Shown here: in pieces, positions 61,411-64,000 of the stretch | Numbering within the stretch: the first letter of the stretch is position 1 | How the letters are laid out: each line of letters opens with the position of its first letter | The notes under the pieces: model-generated | What the model was told of the DNA's origin: nothing | What the model saw: the letters and a program-made list of their open reading frames with translations, nothing else | The model's database searches: none | Position numbers and translations under genes: made by a program | DNA from: Sphingomonas sp. ATCC 31555 | GTDB lineage: Bacteria > Pseudomonadota > Alphaproteobacteria > Sphingomonadales > Sphingomonadaceae | NCBI RefSeq assembly: GCF_000282895.1 | Contig: NZ_ALBQ01000021.1 | Span: forward strand, 124,001 to 188,000 | DNA: 64,000 bases | Direction of reading: 5' to 3'

Positions 61411-62436
61411 ATGTCCAAGACGATGAAAGCTGCCGTAGTTCGCGAATTCGGCAAGCCGTTGGTGATCGAGGAAGTGCCGGTGCCGGAGGTTGGCCCCGGC
61501 CAGATTCTTGTCCGCATTGCCGCCAGCGGGGTTTGCCACACCGATCTTCACGCCGCCGAGGGCGATTGGCCGGTCAAACCCAAGCCGCCCTTCATCCCGG
61601 GCCATGAAGGCGTTGGCCATGTCGCGGCGGTTGGGGCTGGCGTGACCCATGTGAAGGAAGGTGATCGGGTGGGCGTGCCCTGGCTCTACACCGCGTGCGG
61701 ACACTGCATGCACTGCCTGGGCGGTTGGGAGACGCTGTGCGAGAGCCAGCAGAACACCGGCTATTCGGTGAATGGCGGCTTTGCCGATTATGTGCTGGCC
61801 GACCCCAACTATGTCGGCATCCTGCCCGACAAGGTAGGCTTCGTGGAGATCGCACCGGTGCTGTGCGCGGGCGTGACGGTCTACAAGGGGCTCAAGGTCA
61901 CCGATACCAAGCCCGGCGACTGGGTCGCCATCTCCGGGATCGGCGGGCTGGGGCACATGGCGGTGCAATATGCCAAGGCGATGGGGCTCAACGTCATCGC
62001 GGTTGATATCGACGACGAGAAGCTGGCGCTGGCGCGGAAGCTGGGCGCCGAGCTGACGGTCAACGCCCGCCACGAGGATCCGGCGGCGTTCGTTAAGAAG
62101 GCGGTCGGCGGCGCGCGGGGCGTGCTGGTGACGGCGGTGTCGACCAAGGCGTTCCAGCAGGCGCTGGGCATGGTGGGGCGCGGCGGCACCGTGTCGCTCA
62201 ACGGCCTGCCGCCGGGGGATTTCCCGCTGTCGATCTTCGACACGGTGCTCAACGGCATCACCGTGCGCGGCTCGATCGTGGGCACCCGGCTGGACCTGCA
62301 GGAGGCGCTCGATTTCGCCGGGCAGGGCAAGGTCCATGCGACCGTGGCGACCGAGAAACTTGAGAACGTCAACGGCGTGTTCGATCGGATGCGTAAGGGC
62401 GAGATCGAGGGCCGGATCGTGCTCGACATGGCCTGA
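61411..62436 (+). CDS. adhP: Zinc-dependent alcohol dehydrogenase (AdhP type)
   Basis: 341 residues. Catalytic zinc ligands: Cys in [17 protein letters not shown], His-Glu in [13 protein letters not shown], and Cys in [13 protein letters not shown]. Structural zinc cysteines: [20 protein letters not shown]-binding [19 protein letters not shown]. The length, the [16 protein letters not shown] stretch and the [19 protein letters not shown] end identify the AdhP branch, which oxidises ethanol and other primary alcohols. No regulatory site seen. Confidence 0.94.
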   Translation: MSKTMKAAVVREFGKPLVIEEVPVPEVGPGQILVRIAASGVCHTDLHAAEGDWPVKPKPPFIPGHEGVGHVAAVGAGVTHVKEGDRVGVPWLYTACGHCMHCLGGWETLCESQQNTGYSVNGGFADYVLADPNYVGILPDKVGFVEIAPVLCAGVTVYKGLKVTDTKPGDWVAISGIGGLGHMAVQYAKAMGLNVIAVDIDDEKLALARKLGAELTVNARHEDPAAFVKKAVGGARGVLVTAVSTKAFQQALGMVGRGGTVSLNGLPPGDFPLSIFDTVLNGITVRGSIVGTRLDLQEALDFAGQGKVHATVATEKLENVNGVFDRMRKGEIEGRIVLDMA

Positions 62437-62479
62437 AGCGCCATCGACAGGGGCGGCGGCGGTTCCTAAGCTGCCGCCC

Positions 62480-63703
62480 ATGCAGGACAATCTCACGGCC
62501 GAGCGGCCGAGCTTCGTCACCCATCTCGAATGCTCGATGACGGGCGAGACCTATGCGGCGGACCAGCTGCATGGGCTCTCGCGCGTCGGGCGGCCGCTGC
62601 TGGTGCGCTATGATCTGGCGGGGGTGGGCGCGGCGCTGACCCGCGACGCACTGGAGGCGCGGCCGACCGATCTGTGGCGTTGGCGCGAGCTGCTACCGGT
62701 GCGGCGGGCGGAGAACATCGTCTCGCTGGGCGAGATCGAGACCCCGCTGATCGATATCCCAAAATCCGGCGGGCCGGGCGCGATCGTGAAGGACGAGGGC
62801 CGGCTGCCGACTGGCTCGTTCAAGGCGCGTGGCCTCGTGATGGCGGTGAGCATGGCGCGCGAGCTGGGCGTCACCCGCATCGCCATGCCGACCAACGGCA
62901 ATGCCGGCGCGGCGCTCGCCGCCTATGCCGCGCGCTGCGGCATCGAGACGGTGATCCTCTGCCCCGAGGAGACGCCGGAGGTGAATGTTCGCGAGATCGC
63001 CGCGCAGGGCGCGCGGGTCTACCGGGTCAACGGCCAGATCGACGAATGCGGCGCGATCGTCGGGCGGGGGGCGGTCGAGGGGCGCTGGTTCGACTTCTCG
63101 ACGCTGAAGGAGCCCTACCGGATCGAGGGCAAGAAGACGATGGGGCTGGAGCTCGCCGCGCAGTGCGGCTGGGAGCTGCCCGACGCGATCTTCTATCCCA
63201 CCGGCGGCGGCACCGGCCTGATCGGTATGTGGAAGGCGTTCGACGAGCTGGAGCGGCTCGGTTGGATCGGCGCGAAGCGCCCGCGCATGTACGCGGTGCA
63301 GGCCTCGGGCTGCGCGCCGATCGTCCGCGCGTTCGAGGCGGGCGAGGAGCATGCCGAGCGCTGGGAGAATGCCGCAACAGTCGCGGCGGGCATCCGCGTG
63401 CCGCGCGCGGTGGGCGACTTCCTGATCCTGCGCGCGGTGCGCGAGTCCGGCGGGCGCGCGCTGGCGGTGGGCGATCCGGCAATCCTCCAGGCGGTGGACG
63501 AGTGCGCCCGCAAGGACGGCCTGCTGCTCTGCCCCGAGGGTGGGGCGACGCTGGCGGCGTACCGGCAGGCGATGCGGGACGGGCTGGTCGACCCGGAGGA
63601 GCGGACAGTGCTGTTCAACTGCGCGACGGGGCTGAAATACCCGATGCCCGAGGCCGGGACGTGGCTGGACAAGGATGCGGTGGGGGATCTGGGGGCGTTG
63701 TGA
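62480..63703 (+). CDS. thrC: Threonine synthase
   Basis: 407 residues from ATG 62480; the open frame continues upstream without support. N-terminal THLECSMTGETYAADQLHGLSRVGRPLLVRYD is typical of this short form. PLP-binding Lys in GRLPTGSFKARGL, and the glycine-rich phosphate pocket TNGNAGAALAAYAARCGI. C-terminal CPEGGATLAAYRQAM. It converts O-phosphohomoserine to threonine. The next gene begins 88 bases after the stop. Confidence 0.9.
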   Translation: MQDNLTAERPSFVTHLECSMTGETYAADQLHGLSRVGRPLLVRYDLAGVGAALTRDALEARPTDLWRWRELLPVRRAENIVSLGEIETPLIDIPKSGGPGAIVKDEGRLPTGSFKARGLVMAVSMARELGVTRIAMPTNGNAGAALAAYAARCGIETVILCPEETPEVNVREIAAQGARVYRVNGQIDECGAIVGRGAVEGRWFDFSTLKEPYRIEGKKTMGLELAAQCGWELPDAIFYPTGGGTGLIGMWKAFDELERLGWIGAKRPRMYAVQASGCAPIVRAFEAGEEHAERWENAATVAAGIRVPRAVGDFLILRAVRESGGRALAVGDPAILQAVDECARKDGLLLCPEGGATLAAYRQAMRDGLVDPEERTVLFNCATGLKYPMPEAGTWLDKDAVGDLGAL

Positions 63704-63790
63704 GGGGATGAAGCCCTTTTGCTTGAAGGGCGTGTAGTGTCATGGCAGCGTGCACAGGTGTCCGAACGCTATTAGTCTCCGTCAGACTTC

Positions 63791-64000
63791 TTGAAGGGCA
63801 TTATCGCGGAAGAGGTGGCGCTCGCCGACGGACCCCTTGCGCAGGCCAACCTCAATCTCCTCATCGAACTCACGCGGGATGCGGATCGCGCGAATCGCGA
63901 CTGGGCCACCATGCTCCTGAGCCAGGAGGGAGGCGATACGCCTGCGGTGCGCGCGGTTCTTCTTGTTGCTGCGAGAGACGAAGACGAAGTCGTCCGAGCG
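63791..64000 (+). CDS. HEAT-repeat protein, N-terminal part (runs off the window)
   Basis: An open frame of 70 codons that has no stop before the window end. It appears to start at a TTG (63791), as an in-frame TAG lies just upstream. The sequence KGIIAEEVALADGPLAQANLNLLIELTRDADRANRDWATMLLSQEG followed by AVRAVLLVAARDEDEVVRA shows a helical HEAT/armadillo-type pattern, as in small HEAT proteins of sphingomonads. Function unknown. No ribosome site is obvious, so the start is tentative. Confidence 0.6.
   Translation, partial: MKGIIAEEVALADGPLAQANLNLLIELTRDADRANRDWATMLLSQEGGDTPAVRAVLLVAARDEDEVVRA

Overview
The window is a 64 kb, GC-rich chromosomal stretch from an alphaproteobacterium. It is most like Sphingomonas or a close relative in the Sphingomonadaceae, judging from codon bias, the GapR/DUF2312 protein, sphingomonad-style small lipoproteins, the DUF1244 protein with an ESFPASDPPS tail, an MCP pair without membrane segments, and the recurring CCCCTCCCC-loop-GGGGAGGGG intergenic repeats. 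No phage, plasmid, CRISPR array or large island is visible. About 70 protein genes and one tRNA can be supported.

Layout. 1-2.35 kb: end of lutA, then lutB and lutC (L-lactate oxidation). 2.4-2.9: a DUF4262 protein. 2.99-8.07: a minus-strand L-fucose operon (FucP symporter, L-fucose dehydrogenase-like SDR, L-fuconate dehydratase, 2-keto-3-deoxy-L-fuconate dehydrogenase-like SDR) with a divergent IclR regulator. The non-phosphorylating fucose route ends in pyruvate plus L-lactate, so the adjacent Lut genes plausibly complete it. 8.1-13.3: upp, a DUF2147 protein, a FadL-type porin and a 797-residue secreted protein of unknown function. 13.3-18.9: tRNA-Thr, a prolyl aminopeptidase, a glycine-zipper protein, a TonB-family protein, phhB, a zincin and the haem exporter ccmAB. 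18.9-24.6: pyk, a DUF1244 protein, an amidohydrolase, a 270-bp element with inverted ends, gapR, yebC, a DUF559 nuclease gene bracketed by perfect 33-bp inverted repeats, and ruvC. 24.8-27.5: sdhCDA, with no sdhB after sdhA.

27.6-30.4: two tandem soluble MCPs with nearly identical signalling domains. 30.4-37.8: a dienelactone-hydrolase-like enzyme, a small low-GC ORF, an SDR, prmA, phhA, two lipoproteins, a glycerophosphodiesterase, and XdhC plus a MobA-like protein (molybdoenzyme maturation). 37.8-42.5: a four-gene tripartite efflux operon of the MacAB type (outer-membrane lipoprotein, adaptor, ATPase, permease). 42.6-48.7: acs, an M13 metallopeptidase and a POT-family peptide transporter. 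Peptidases are numerous (prolyl aminopeptidase, amidohydrolase/prolidase-like, M13, M16, peptide transporter), which suits a peptide-scavenging lifestyle. 48.8-51.7: a nitroreductase, a short GntR regulator that looks leaderless, signal peptidase I, an overlapping putative 2OG-Fe(II) oxygenase and a 99-residue protein. 51.7-58.1: an M16 peptidase and a GH3 beta-glucosidase/galM pair. 58.2-60.5: a quaternary-amine type ABC importer with permease and binding protein fused. 60.5-64.0: an SDR, AdhP, threonine synthase and the start of a HEAT-repeat protein that runs off the window.

The most interesting items are the DUF559 nuclease cassette between yebC and ruvC, whose C-terminus and the ruvC ribosome-binding region are both built from the flanking repeat; the 270-bp inverted-repeat element that begins inside a stop codon; the tandem MCP pair with a possibly haem-less globin-like sensor region; the fucose-lactate gene set; and two LacI-type palindromes at carbohydrate genes. 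All assignments come from reading the sequence and knowledge of the families; no database search was run.
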